DNA of 64,000 nucleotides. Source: Hasllibacter halocynthiae. Its GTDB lineage: Bacteria; Pseudomonadota; Alphaproteobacteria; Rhodobacterales; Rhodobacteraceae. The notes beneath the pieces were generated by a model. The model did no database searches. It saw nothing but the letters and a program-made list of their open reading frames with translations, and had not been told where the DNA came from. This document shows positions 1 to 9,035 of this stretch, piece after piece (the stretch's first letter is position 1; each line of letters starts with the position of its first letter). The stretch lies in contig NZ_PVTT01000003.1 in assembly GCF_003003095.1 (NCBI RefSeq), positions 1 to 64,000 of the forward strand, written 5' to 3'. Position numbers and translations under genes: made by a program.

Positions 1-354
1 GAGCGCGACCTGCTCGTGGAGCGCACGCAGTCCGGCCTCGCCCGCGCCCGGGCGGAGGGCAAGCGGATCGGGCGGCCCCCTTCGCTGAGCGCGCGGGCGC
101 GCGCCGCCGTGCGCGAGGGGCTGGCGGCGGGCGAGGGCGTCGCCGCCCTGGCCCGCCGGCACGGCACCTCGCGGCAGACGGTCATGCGGATCAGGGACGC
201 GGCGGGGGCCGAGGGGATGGGGACCGAGGAGACGGGTGCTGGCGCGGCAGCCGCGCGGCCGGCCCGGTCCCCGCGGGGGGACGGGGCAAGCGCGCCACGG
301 GGCGGCGGCGCGACCGGGCGCCGCCGGGCGGCTCAGACGATCAGCCTCTCGTAG
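1..354 (+). CDS. Resolvase/DNA invertase C-terminal part (cut by left edge)
   Basis: The frame is open from base 1, so the gene begins outside the window; 117 residues are visible. The first residues (ERDLLVERTQSGLARARAEG, then KRIGRPP) are the typical end of the serine-recombinase catalytic domain and its E-helix. A small helix-turn-helix follows (VAALARRHGTSRQTVMRI), as in Hin/Tn3-type enzymes that bind a recombination site. After it comes a low-complexity Gly/Ala/Arg tail of about 45 residues, unusual for the family and possibly due to a lost original stop. Its 3' end overlaps the convergent GntR-like gene by 22 bp. The catalytic serine is not visible, so integrity and the resolvase-versus-invertase role cannot be judged. 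Such genes are common on plasmids. Confidence 0.75.
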   Translation, partial: ERDLLVERTQSGLARARAEGKRIGRPPSLSARARAAVREGLAAGEGVAALARRHGTSRQTVMRIRDAAGAEGMGTEETGAGAAAARPARSPRGDGASAPRGGGATGRRRAAQTISLS

Positions 355-983
355 GCCGCGTGGATCTCCGGCAGCCGCCGGCCGAGGCGGGCGAACTCCA
401 CCACGAGGGGCAGCCCGGCCCCGCCCCGCCCCTTTCCGGGCACGTCGGCGCCGGCCCCGGCGTTCCAGACCGGCCGCATCACGTCGACCGACCGGACCAG
501 CGCCGCGCCCACGGCGAGGCCCAGCGTCTCCCGCCCCAGAAGGACCAGCCGGTCGGCGATCGGCAGCCCGGCGGCGCGGCCGGGCAAGGGCGGCGGCCGG
601 TCCTTGAAGCGCAGGATCGTCTCGCCGAGGGCCAGGCGGATCAGGATGTGGTGGTCCTCCGCCTCCGCGAAGGGGACGGGCCTGACGCGAAACCCGTGGG
701 CGGGCGCGTGCTCCACCAGGCGGTGCGCGACGAGGGCGATCAGCGCCTCGCGCACCGGGACGGCGCTGACGCCGTGGCCGTCGGCGATCGGACCGATCCC
801 GAGGTGCTGGCCCGGTCGAAGCTCCAGCCGGTGCATCGCCGCGCGCAGGCTGCGCTCGACGCGGCCCGCCAGCCCCCCCGGAAGCCGCGGCGCGGCGATG
901 CCCGCCGGCGCCTCGGGGCGCGGCGCGCCGGGGACGGGCCGCCGGGGGACGCCCGCGGGATCGATGCGGATGCCGCCGCTCAC
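333..983 (-). CDS. GntR-like transcriptional regulator
   Basis: A 216-residue protein with a winged helix at about residues 44-105: LRAAMHRLELRPGQHLG followed by VSAVPVREALIALVAHRLVE matches the GntR family HTH (PVREAL is the recognition helix). The C-terminal half should be a ligand-binding FCD-type domain, but I see only fragments of that pattern and none of its usual Asp/His metal ligands, so it may be diverged. The start is GTG at 983; it lies in a GTGA overlap with the stop of the upstream passenger-like gene, so the two are probably translationally coupled. Its target is unknown; control of the gene upstream is a guess from position. Confidence 0.65.
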   Translation of the reverse strand: MSGGIRIDPAGVPRRPVPGAPRPEAPAGIAAPRLPGGLAGRVERSLRAAMHRLELRPGQHLGIGPIADGHGVSAVPVREALIALVAHRLVEHAPAHGFRVRPVPFAEAEDHHILIRLALGETILRFKDRPPPLPGRAAGLPIADRLVLLGRETLGLAVGAALVRSVDVMRPVWNAGAGADVPGKGRGGAGLPLVVEFARLGRRLPEIHAAYERLIV

Positions 984-3292
984 GGCCTGAAACTCCTCAC
1001 GACGGCGCCGTCCTCGATCTGGACGTCGCCCCCTTCGGAGGCGATGGCGCCGACGCGCGCGCCCGACGCGACGATGACGGAGGCGTTCTCCCCCACCACG
1101 AGGTCCAGCTCCGAATGGTCGCCCACGACCCGCAGCACCGTGCTGCCCTCCGGCTGCGCCTGCGCCCAGGCCTCGAAGGCGGGATAGGCGCTCGCCGCCG
1201 CGGCCTCGCCTTGCGGGGTTCCGATGTCGGGGCCGTCCCCCTGCTCCGCCGCGCCGGCCTCCGGCGCCTCGCCGCCCTGCCCTTCGGCCTCCGGCGCGTC
1301 CGCCTCGCCGCCCTCCTCGTCCGCCGCCCCCTCGGCGCCCTCGGCGCCGCCGAGCGTCCCGCCGATATCCTCCACGACGCCCTCGACGTCCGAGGCCGAA
1401 GGAAGGCCCAGCCCGCCGTTCCCGCCGCCTTCCGCGTCCTCCGGAGCGCCCTGCCCCGTCCCGCCCTGCCCCGTCTCGCCCTGCCCGTTCTCCTGCCCGT
1501 CCTCCGGCGATCCGCCGCCCGACCCCTCGGCGCCCCCGCCCAGATCCCCACCCAGACCCCCGCCAAGACCCTCGCTCACGGCGTCCGTCATCGCGCCGAC
1601 GGCGGCGCCGGCGTCCTCGCTCGCCGATTCGGCGGCGCTGCCCAGCTCGGAGGCGAAGGGAACGGAAAGGCCCCCCTCCCCGTCCTCCCCGTCCTCCCCT
1701 TTCGCCTCGGCGGTCTCCTCCCGCTGCCCACCGGCGGACGCGGCCTGCGCGTTCCCGGACCCGTCAGGACCGGGGGCCGGGCCGGGGGCCGGGCCGCTGC
1801 CTCCAGCCCCGCCCGATCCGCTGCCTCCAACCCCGCCCGATCCGCTGCCGCCGCCCTCCTCTGCCGCATCCCCGGACCCGCCGCTCCGCGAGCCGCCGAC
1901 CTCGATCGTCTCGAACCCGCGGAACTGCGAGGCGTCGAACGTCCCGCTCCCCGAGAGGACGAGGACGTCCTGCCCCTCGCCGCCCGCGGCGATCACCGGG
2001 CCCGGCACCTCGATGCGGGCGCGGGGGCCGAACTCCAGCCTGTCGGCCCCGGGGCCGAGGTCGATCGCCGGCGACGCGCTGCCCGCGATGAGGGCCCCGC
2101 CCACGAACACCTCGTCGTCGCCGCCGCCCAGCTCGATCGGCGGCTCGGACGACCCCGCGAGGAGGGTCCCGTCGATCCGGACGCTGTCCTGCGACGCGCC
2201 GGGCGACTTGATCCCCTGCGCCCCGACCGCGTTCACGCGCCCGCCCCGCTCGACGACGATCTCGGCCGTTGCGGCGTCCGCGTGGACGCGCACGGCCTGG
2301 CTCTCGGAGGAGGAGGTCTCGATCGTGCCGCGCGGCACGACCGTCAGCGTCGCGCCGTCCCCCAGCTCGACCGCCGCCGATTCCGACGAGCTGGCCCGCA
2401 GCTCGCCCGCCAGGCGCACCTCGCCCCCGGGCCCCGCGACCACGGCCCGCGAGGCGCTGGACGAGACCGCGATCGACGCGCCCCGCTCCACCTCGATCCG
2501 CGCGCCCCGCCCCGACGACGCCACCGCGTCCGAGCCGGAGGACTGCGCCGAGACCTCCGCCCCGGACCGCAGGATCACCGACCCATTGTCCCCGACGAGG
2601 CGGATCGCCGTCGCCTCCGAGGAGGAGGAGGCGACCCGCCCCCGCACCTCGACCGTCGCGTCCTCGCCTCGCGCGACGATGGGGTTCGAGCGTCCTGACG
2701 AGGTGGTGACGATGGCCCCCTCCCCCACCTCGACCCGCGCCCCGGCCCCCCGCAGCACGACCGCGTGCGACTCCGAGTTCTGGGTGGCGATCCGGCCGCC
2801 CTCGCCCAGCGTGACGCGAGAGCGCGCGCCGACGGACACCGCGTCCGACCGCCCGCCGCCCGTGGTGACGCGGCCCGTCACGTCGACCTCCGACTCCCGG
2901 CCCGCGCGGATCGCCACCGACGCCTCGCCCGCCGTCGAGACGACGCCCCCCACCGCGATCTCGGCCCGGTCGCGCACGTCGATCGCGGGGGCGCCGTCGC
3001 CGTTCGTCGTGACGGGGCGCTGCGACTGGGACGGCACGTCGACCATCGCCCGGTGGCGCAGCTGCACGCCCGGCCCCCCGGTGACCGAGATGCCGCCCGA
3101 GGGCGCCTCGATCCGCACGCGGACATGGTCGGCGTCCGGCCCTACGATCCCGTCGGGGTCCAGCGCCCCCGCGCAGGTCACGGTGTCGCCCGTCCCGGGC
3201 GAGCCTTCGTCGCACTGGGCGCGGACGGGCGCGGGGATCGCCACCGAGGCGGCGAGAAGGAGTGCGGCGGGCAGGGCGTCCTTGGTCGGCAT
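980..3292 (-). CDS. Secreted autotransporter-passenger-like repeat protein without a barrel
   Basis: A 770-residue protein with a clear signal peptide (residues 1-25, cleavage near PVRA/Q) and a good ribosome binding site (GAGGAG) before ATG 3292. Residues about 30-440 are short beta-strand repeats of the type 'ARVEVGEGAIVTTSSGRSN', as in parallel beta-helix passengers of autotransporters. Residues about 470-690 are low complexity, rich in Gly, Ser, Glu and Ala (runs such as GGSGSGGAGGSG). The last 60 residues return to beta-repeat style and end SFRP; no C-terminal beta-barrel and no final Phe are present. It shares the N-terminal pattern GDTVTC with the complete autotransporter at 57.0-59.5 kb. 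How it leaves the cell is not clear: it may be periplasmic or use a partner. The downstream regulator gene overlaps by 4 bp. Confidence 0.6.
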   Translation of the reverse strand: MPTKDALPAALLLAASVAIPAPVRAQCDEGSPGTGDTVTCAGALDPDGIVGPDADHVRVRIEAPSGGISVTGGPGVQLRHRAMVDVPSQSQRPVTTNGDGAPAIDVRDRAEIAVGGVVSTAGEASVAIRAGRESEVDVTGRVTTGGGRSDAVSVGARSRVTLGEGGRIATQNSESHAVVLRGAGARVEVGEGAIVTTSSGRSNPIVARGEDATVEVRGRVASSSSEATAIRLVGDNGSVILRSGAEVSAQSSGSDAVASSGRGARIEVERGASIAVSSSASRAVVAGPGGEVRLAGELRASSSESAAVELGDGATLTVVPRGTIETSSSESQAVRVHADAATAEIVVERGGRVNAVGAQGIKSPGASQDSVRIDGTLLAGSSEPPIELGGGDDEVFVGGALIAGSASPAIDLGPGADRLEFGPRARIEVPGPVIAAGGEGQDVLVLSGSGTFDASQFRGFETIEVGGSRSGGSGDAAEEGGGSGSGGVGGSGSGGAGGSGPAPGPAPGPDGSGNAQAASAGGQREETAEAKGEDGEDGEGGLSVPFASELGSAAESASEDAGAAVGAMTDAVSEGLGGGLGGDLGGGAEGSGGGSPEDGQENGQGETGQGGTGQGAPEDAEGGGNGGLGLPSASDVEGVVEDIGGTLGGAEGAEGAADEEGGEADAPEAEGQGGEAPEAGAAEQGDGPDIGTPQGEAAAASAYPAFEAWAQAQPEGSTVLRVVGDHSELDLVVGENASVIVASGARVGAIASEGGDVQIEDGAVVRSFRP

Positions 3293-3784
3293 CGACGGTC
3301 TCCTCAGGGTGCTCGGGGGTCCGGCGGCCATCGGCGGCCGGCGCCCCCGCAAGTGGGCCGGGCGGTCGCGGATCGAATTGCCGCCCTCGTTCCAAACGGC
3401 GTCCGCGCCCTGAATGGGAGGCGGGCCGGGCAGCCATTCAAGGGTAATTCGAAACGAATCTCCAGACGTCGGGGAATCGATCTGGGGACGGATTTGTGGG
3501 CGAATCGGCAGGATAGCCGGCCCCTCTTTCTCGACCTAATCCAAAACGGCGAGGGTATCGCCCATAACCTTTTGTTAACCCACTGACACGTAAAGGGTAT
3601 GACGATCAGCCGCAGGCACAATCATGTGAACATGATGGGGATCGTTTCCATGTCGTCGGCCGCGCCGTCGAAACGGATATACGAATCGGATGGTGATATA
3701 TCGTTCATATACGACCGATTCGGCTTGATCGGGATGGCGGGACCCTAGCTGCCGATTGGCGAAGCGCAACCGCTTTGCGACGGC
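3293..3784. promoter_or_regulatory. Divergent intergenic region with repeated CGAATCGG motif
   Basis: These 492 bp separate the leftward passenger gene from the rightward channel operon and must hold both promoters. The segment 3570-3760 is visibly richer in A+T than the surroundings. The 8-mer CGAATCGG occurs at 3501-3508 and 3682-3689 and inverted at 3715-3722; the last pair forms 8-bp inverted arms around an AT-rich centre (ATATATCGTTCATATACG). This could be an operator for a regulator of the channel operon. No convincing gene lies here. Confidence 0.4.
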
Positions 3785-4885
3785 ATGAATAGGAACGACT
3801 CCATGATACCGATCGTCGCATCCCTCGCAGGGCTCGTGATCCTCGCCGTGGTGGCGGTGGACATCCTGACCACCGTGCTCGGCGCCAACGGCCGCTCCAG
3901 CATCTCGGGCCTCATCTACCGCGGCTGCTGGAACGTCCTGCGCACGCTCGCCCGCTTCCTGCCCTCGCCCTCGCGCCAGAGCTTCCTCTCCCTCGGGGCG
4001 CCCCTGATGATCACCGCGCTCATCATGCTGTGGATCACGGCGGTCCTCCTGGGGTTCGCGTTCCTCTTCGCCGGCGGCGTCGCGGGCGAGATCGACGGCG
4101 TCGTGACCGAGTCCCGGACCGACCTGCCGGGCGCGCTCCGGCTCAGCCTCGTGGCGTTGTCGACGATCGGCTTCGTCGAGATCGGGCCCTCCGACAGGGG
4201 CTACTCGGCCATGGTGGCGGTCGAGGCGCTGGCCGGCGGCTTCGTCCTGACCCTCGCGGCGAGCTACTTCATCGGCCTGCAGCAGCGGATCCTCGAGCGG
4301 CGGACCTTCGCGGTGCAGCTCTGGGCCCGCCGGAAGGAAGGCGCGCGGCCCGACCCCGACGCGGTCGAGGCCGCGCTCGCGGCGATGCTGGAGGGGGTGA
4401 AGACCTATCCGGTCGTCTACTACGTCCGCCCGCAGGAGTTCGAGGAAAGCCTGCCTTGGGTCCTGCGGCGCCTCGCCGGGGCGACCGCGCCCACCTCGAC
4501 CGGCAGGCGCATGGCGCCCTCGCGCCGCCTCCTGCGCTCGCTCGCCGAGACGCTCGACGCCTTCCCCGACGGCCCCGGCGCGCGCCCCCCCGCCCCGCTG
4601 ACCCCCGAGGCGCTGCAGGCCGTGCACGAGGGCCTGCACCCCGGCGGCGACCCCCTGGCCGAGCGGTTCCTCGAGGGCGACGACGGCCCCGAGAAGGACC
4701 TGCACGACCGCTACGTCGAATGGCTCGACCATGTCGGCTTCATCGAGGCCGTCTCCCGCCGCGTCGCCGCCGACCTCGGCTACGAGGACCGCTGGACGAA
4801 CCGGGGCCGCCCCCACCTCCTGCCGATCAGCGACCCGCCGCGCCTCGGGCCGAAGGCGCTGGTCCTCGCCGGGGCGGACCGATGA
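3785..4885 (+). CDS. Two-TM pore-loop channel-like membrane protein
   Basis: A 366-residue protein. Hydrophobic segments lie at about 7-31 and 70-95, and near residue 120 there is a pore-like stretch (LVALSTIGFVEIGP) followed by another membrane helix (VEALAGGFVLTLAASYFIG). This arrangement resembles the Ion_trans_2 two-TM potassium channel fold, but the selectivity filter TVGYGD appears as TIGFVE, so potassium selectivity is doubtful. The remaining 200 residues form a soluble C-terminal domain with no motif I recognise. It is the first gene of a five-gene run in which each stop overlaps the next start. ATG 3785 is chosen because it opens the frame; ATG 3803 is an alternative. Confidence 0.55.
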   Translation: MNRNDSMIPIVASLAGLVILAVVAVDILTTVLGANGRSSISGLIYRGCWNVLRTLARFLPSPSRQSFLSLGAPLMITALIMLWITAVLLGFAFLFAGGVAGEIDGVVTESRTDLPGALRLSLVALSTIGFVEIGPSDRGYSAMVAVEALAGGFVLTLAASYFIGLQQRILERRTFAVQLWARRKEGARPDPDAVEAALAAMLEGVKTYPVVYYVRPQEFEESLPWVLRRLAGATAPTSTGRRMAPSRRLLRSLAETLDAFPDGPGARPPAPLTPEALQAVHEGLHPGGDPLAERFLEGDDGPEKDLHDRYVEWLDHVGFIEAVSRRVAADLGYEDRWTNRGRPHLLPISDPPRLGPKALVLAGADR

Positions 4886-6237
4886 GCGGGCGCCGCGCCG
4901 TCCGGCGCCTGCGCCTCGCCGCCGCGGACCTGCGCCGCGCGGTGTGGATCCTGCCGGCCCTCGCCATGCTGGGCGGCACCGTCACGGCGGCCGTCACGGC
5001 GGCCTCTGACATCGCGCCGCCGAAGAACCTGCCCGCCTCGATGGGCGGCCTCCTGACGACGAGCGGCCCGGCCGGCGCGCGCGACCTCGTGCAGACGGTG
5101 GCCTCGACCTCGCTGACGGTGGCGACCTTCGTCTTCTCCGTGACCATCGTCGCGCTGCAGGTCGCGGCCTCGCAGTACTCGCCCCGGGTGCCCCAGCAGG
5201 TCATCCGCGACCGCGGCACGCAGGTGGTGATGTCGCTCTTCATCTTCTCGTTCGTCTACAGCCTCGCCACGGTGCGGACGATCCGGGGCGACGAGGGGAT
5301 CGTGCCGACGCTGTCGGTCTCGGTGGCGTTCCTCCTGGCGCTGATGACCGTGGGCGGCTTCGTCTACTTCATCAACCACATCGTGCAGGCGATGCGGGTC
5401 GAGCACATCCTGCGCACGCTCGAGCACACGACCCTCGGGGCCGTGCGCAGCTGCTTCCGCCGCCAGATCCCCGGCGATCCGGGCCCCTCGGCCGCGCCGC
5501 CGGGCGCGCGGACCGTCCCGGCCATGGGCGGCGGGGTGGTCGAGATGATCCACGAGCGCGAGCTCTTCGAGCTGGCCGCCGAGGAGGGCATCGGCATCGA
5601 GCTGCTGCCCATGATCGGCGAGCAGCTCGTCGCGGGCACGCCCGTCGCGCGGATCTGGGCCGTCCGCGCCGGGGGCGAGCCGGACGCCGCGCGCGTGGCG
5701 CGGGGGGTGATGGCCTCGCTCACGGTGGGGCCGGCGCGGCCGCTCACGCGCGATCCGACGTTCGGGCTGACGCAGATCGTCGACATCGCGCTGCGCGCCT
5801 CCTCGCCGGCGATCAACGACCCCACCACGACCCGCGGCGCCATCCGCTCGGCCGAGGTGGTCCTGTGCGAGCTGGCGCTCTGCACCCTGGGGCGGCGCAC
5901 CATCCGCGACGAGAAGGGCCGCGCGCGCCTGATCGTGCCCGGCCCGGGCTTCGCGGACTATCTCGACCTCGTCGTCTCGCCGATCCGCCTCGCCGCCGCC
6001 GACGACCCGTCGGTCGTCCGCCGGCTGGTGCGGATGCTGTGGCAGCTCGGCTGGTCGGCGCAGGACCGCGAGGTGCTGCGCTGCGCCCGCGACCAGGCCG
6101 GCGAGCTGGCCGCCCACCTGCGCGAGGCGATGACCCTCGACCAGGACCGCCGCCGCGCCCTCGCCGAGATCACCGAGCTGCGCCGCCATCTCGACGAACG
6201 CGCCCGGACCCTCGGGGCCGAAGGGGCGGCGGCATGA
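4882..6237 (+). CDS. DUF2254 family membrane protein
   Basis: A 451-residue protein that fits the DUF2254 family. It has membrane helices near the N-terminus (WILPALAMLGGTVTAAVTAA), then the family-typical segment LTVATFVFSVTIVALQVAAS followed by QYSPRV, two more helices (VVMSLFIFSFVYSLATV and SVAFLLALMTVGGFVYFI), and a long cytoplasmic C-terminal half with the conserved stretch DIALRASSPAINDPTT. The molecular function of the family is not established. ATG 4882 overlaps the previous stop (ATGA), and its own stop overlaps the next ATG, so it is co-translated with the channel-like and UPF0182 genes. Confidence 0.85.
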   Translation: MSGRRAVRRLRLAAADLRRAVWILPALAMLGGTVTAAVTAASDIAPPKNLPASMGGLLTTSGPAGARDLVQTVASTSLTVATFVFSVTIVALQVAASQYSPRVPQQVIRDRGTQVVMSLFIFSFVYSLATVRTIRGDEGIVPTLSVSVAFLLALMTVGGFVYFINHIVQAMRVEHILRTLEHTTLGAVRSCFRRQIPGDPGPSAAPPGARTVPAMGGGVVEMIHERELFELAAEEGIGIELLPMIGEQLVAGTPVARIWAVRAGGEPDAARVARGVMASLTVGPARPLTRDPTFGLTQIVDIALRASSPAINDPTTTRGAIRSAEVVLCELALCTLGRRTIRDEKGRARLIVPGPGFADYLDLVVSPIRLAAADDPSVVRRLVRMLWQLGWSAQDREVLRCARDQAGELAAHLREAMTLDQDRRRALAEITELRRHLDERARTLGAEGAAA

Positions 6238-9035
6238 TCGGCCCGGCCCCCTCCGCGCCCGCGCCCGCCACGCCGGCGGGCCTTCTCGGGGCGTTCGGGA
6301 TCAAGCTGATCCCGTGGCTCTTCGCGTCGATCGCCTTCGGCATCTGCATCTGGCTCGCGGCCTATTTCTACACCGAATGGCGCTGGTACGAGGAGCTGGG
6401 CTACCTCGTGACCTACCGGCGCATCCTCCTGACGAAGGCGATCCTCTTCGTCGCGACCTTCGTCGTCGTCTTCGTCTTCCTCGCCGCGAACGTGATCCTC
6501 GTGATCAAGCTCTCGCCGATCCACGCCGGCTTCCGCCACTCCAGCTTCTGGGCCGAAGGGGTCCGCCGGCTGATCGAGAACATCGTCGTCCGGCTGATCG
6601 TGCTGCTCGCCTTCATCGCGGGCCTCCTGGCCGGGATCATCGCGATCGACCGCTGGGACGCGGCGATCCTGTGGTACGTGCGCGAGGACTGGGGCCGGAC
6701 CGACCCCTATTTCGACATCGACCTCGGCTACTTCATGTTCGAGCTGCCGCTGCAGCTCTTCGTGCACCGGCTGCTGACGGTGGTGGCGCTCGTCACGCTG
6801 GTGGCGACGGGCCTCGTGGCCTTCGTGTTCGGCGGGCTCGTGCCGGTGCCGCCCGGCCTCGTGGCGGGGTTCTTCGTCAGGCTGCACCTGACCGTGCTGA
6901 TCCTGATGTGCCTCCTCCTCGTCTACTGGGGCGTCACGCTCGAGCACCGGCTCCTCTCCTTCTCCGAGTTCGGCGCCGTCACCGGCCTCGGCTACACGGA
7001 CGCCGAAGCCAGCCTCGTCGCCTACAACATCACCCGCTGGACCGCCCTCGCGGCGGCCGCGCTGCTGGCGCTCGCGCTCTGGTGGCCGGTCTTCGCGGTC
7101 CTCCTCGCGGTGCTGGTCCTCGTGGCGCTCGCCGCGCTGCTGGCGGTGCGGATCTACCCGCTGCTCTTCCAGCTCCTGCTCGTCGACCCGCAGGAGATGC
7201 AGCGCGAGATGCCCTATCTCGAGGATCACATCGCCTTCACGCGCTACGGCTACGACCTCGAAGGGGTCGAGCGGCACTTCCTGACGGGCGAGCCCGCGCT
7301 GCCCGCCGACGCGCGCGAGACGCTCGCCCAGCTCCGCCTCTGGGATCCCGCGACCCTGCGGGTCGTCTTCAACGAGCTGCAGGCCCTGCGCAGCTACTAC
7401 GACATCGGCGACGTGGACGCCGACCGCTACGTCGTGGACGGCCGGACGCAGGCCCTGATGGTCGCCCCGCGCGAGGTCGACCTCGGCGGCGTGACCGAGC
7501 GCTGGCAGGCGCGGCGGATGGTCTACACCCACGGCACGGGCCTCGTGGGCGCCCATCCCAACGATCCCGACCTGCCGCGCCTCCTGATGGGCGACCTGCC
7601 CGCCGCGGGGATCGAGGCCGCCCGGCGGGCCGACGGGCGCCTCTACTTCTCCGAGAGGACGACGGGATACGTCCTCGCGCGGACCCGCACGGAGGAGCTG
7701 ACCGGCCCGGCCGACATCGGCTCCTACGCCGTCACGCTCTACGACGGCGAGGGCGGCATCCCCATCGGCCCCTGGTGGGAGGCGCGCGCCGAGACCGGCC
7801 CCGAGGACGACGCCCGCGACTACGAGGAGGGGGACGGCCCGGGCTTCCAGCCGCGCCTCGACCGCCTCGCGCTGGCGATCCGCTTCCTCGACCTGCGCCT
7901 CGTGCTCAGCGACCTCGTGCTGCGGGACACCCGCTTCCTGATGCACCGCGAGGTGCGCGAGAGGGCCGGCCGCGCGACGCCCTTCCTGCAAATCGGCGAC
8001 GACGCCTACCCTGCGATCGTGGACGGGCGCGTCGTCTGGATCGCGGACGTCTACGTCACCTCCGACATGATGCCCTACTCGCGCCGCATCGACCCGGTCA
8101 GCTACGACTTCCTGACCGCGCCGCGGGCCCGGGCCAGCCTGATCCCGGGCGTGTTCCCCGACGCCGGGCGGCCCCTACGCGGTCCGGTCAACTTCGTCCG
8201 GGCCAGCCTGAAGGTGGCGGTCGACGCGGTGGACGGCACCGTCACCTATTACGAGGTCGGGAAGGGCGATCCGCTGACGGAGGCGTGGAAGCGCGCCTTC
8301 CCGGAGGTGATCCGCCCCTTCTCCGAGGCGCCCGCCCCCCTCGCCGCGCATTTCCGCTACCCCGAGGACCTCTTCGCGATGCAGACGATGGTCTGGCGCC
8401 GCTACCACGTCGAGGAGCCCGAGACCTTCTACACCGACGAGTCCGTCTGGCGCGTGCCGCCCGACGACGCCTTCATCGCCCGCCGCAACGAGCGCGCGAC
8501 CCCGCTCGAGCCCGAGCGCCACCCCGACCTGCGGCCCGTCTGGCTGCTCACGCGGTTCCCCGCAGGCGCGGAAGGGGGCGAGTTCGGGATCGTCCACGCC
8601 TTCACCCCGCGCGAGCGCAACGTGATGACCGGCTACCTCGTGGGCGGCAGCGACGGCGACCGCTACGGCACCCTGACCGCCTACCAGTTCCCGGCGACGC
8701 GCACGGTGCTCGGCCCCTCTCAGGCGCAGGCCCGGATGGCGCAGGACCCGCGCGTGTCGGCCTGGACGACGCTGCGGATGCAGTCGGGCTCGCGCGTGTC
8801 GCGGGGCGACATCCTGATGGTGCCCGCGGGGGACGGGATCGCCTGGGTCCAGCCGCTCTTCGTGCAGTCCGACGAGTCGGAGGCGCCGAACCTGCTGCTC
8901 GACCCGCTCTCGGGGATCCCCGAGCTGAAGAAGGTCGTGCTGCTGATCGGCGACCGGGTGCTGATGCGCGACACGCTCGACGCGGCGCTCGCCGCCGCGC
9001 TGGACGAGGAAACCGACGGAGGAACCGATCCATGA
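6234..9035 (+). CDS. UPF0182 family large membrane protein
   Basis: A 933-residue protein, the usual size for UPF0182. The N-terminal third holds about seven membrane helices; the first ends in WRWYEELGY, a segment typical of the family. A large extracytoplasmic region follows, with stretches such as YVVDGRTQALMVAPREVDL, RMVYTHGTGLVGAHPN and AHFRYPEDLFAMQT that are strongly conserved in UPF0182 members. The function of the family is unknown; a role at the cell surface is likely from topology. The ATG at 6234 overlaps the DUF2254 stop, and the TGA at 9033 overlaps the next start. UPF0182 is frequent in actinobacteria and cyanobacteria and less so in Rhodobacterales. Confidence 0.88.
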   Translation: MIGPAPSAPAPATPAGLLGAFGIKLIPWLFASIAFGICIWLAAYFYTEWRWYEELGYLVTYRRILLTKAILFVATFVVVFVFLAANVILVIKLSPIHAGFRHSSFWAEGVRRLIENIVVRLIVLLAFIAGLLAGIIAIDRWDAAILWYVREDWGRTDPYFDIDLGYFMFELPLQLFVHRLLTVVALVTLVATGLVAFVFGGLVPVPPGLVAGFFVRLHLTVLILMCLLLVYWGVTLEHRLLSFSEFGAVTGLGYTDAEASLVAYNITRWTALAAAALLALALWWPVFAVLLAVLVLVALAALLAVRIYPLLFQLLLVDPQEMQREMPYLEDHIAFTRYGYDLEGVERHFLTGEPALPADARETLAQLRLWDPATLRVVFNELQALRSYYDIGDVDADRYVVDGRTQALMVAPREVDLGGVTERWQARRMVYTHGTGLVGAHPNDPDLPRLLMGDLPAAGIEAARRADGRLYFSERTTGYVLARTRTEELTGPADIGSYAVTLYDGEGGIPIGPWWEARAETGPEDDARDYEEGDGPGFQPRLDRLALAIRFLDLRLVLSDLVLRDTRFLMHREVRERAGRATPFLQIGDDAYPAIVDGRVVWIADVYVTSDMMPYSRRIDPVSYDFLTAPRARASLIPGVFPDAGRPLRGPVNFVRASLKVAVDAVDGTVTYYEVGKGDPLTEAWKRAFPEVIRPFSEAPAPLAAHFRYPEDLFAMQTMVWRRYHVEEPETFYTDESVWRVPPDDAFIARRNERATPLEPERHPDLRPVWLLTRFPAGAEGGEFGIVHAFTPRERNVMTGYLVGGSDGDRYGTLTAYQFPATRTVLGPSQAQARMAQDPRVSAWTTLRMQSGSRVSRGDILMVPAGDGIAWVQPLFVQSDESEAPNLLLDPLSGIPELKKVVLLIGDRVLMRDTLDAALAAALDEETDGGTDP

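Noticed and set aside
1793-1856. Tandem repeats in the Gly/Ser linker of the passenger-like gene as a mobile or CRISPR element
   Set aside because: They are in frame and encode the GGSGSGG linker, so they are coding repeats.
1115-3437. Long open frames on both strands opposite the passenger-like gene
   Set aside because: They show Arg/Pro/Ala-rich composition without motifs; only the minus frame has a signal peptide, ribosome binding site and repeat structure.
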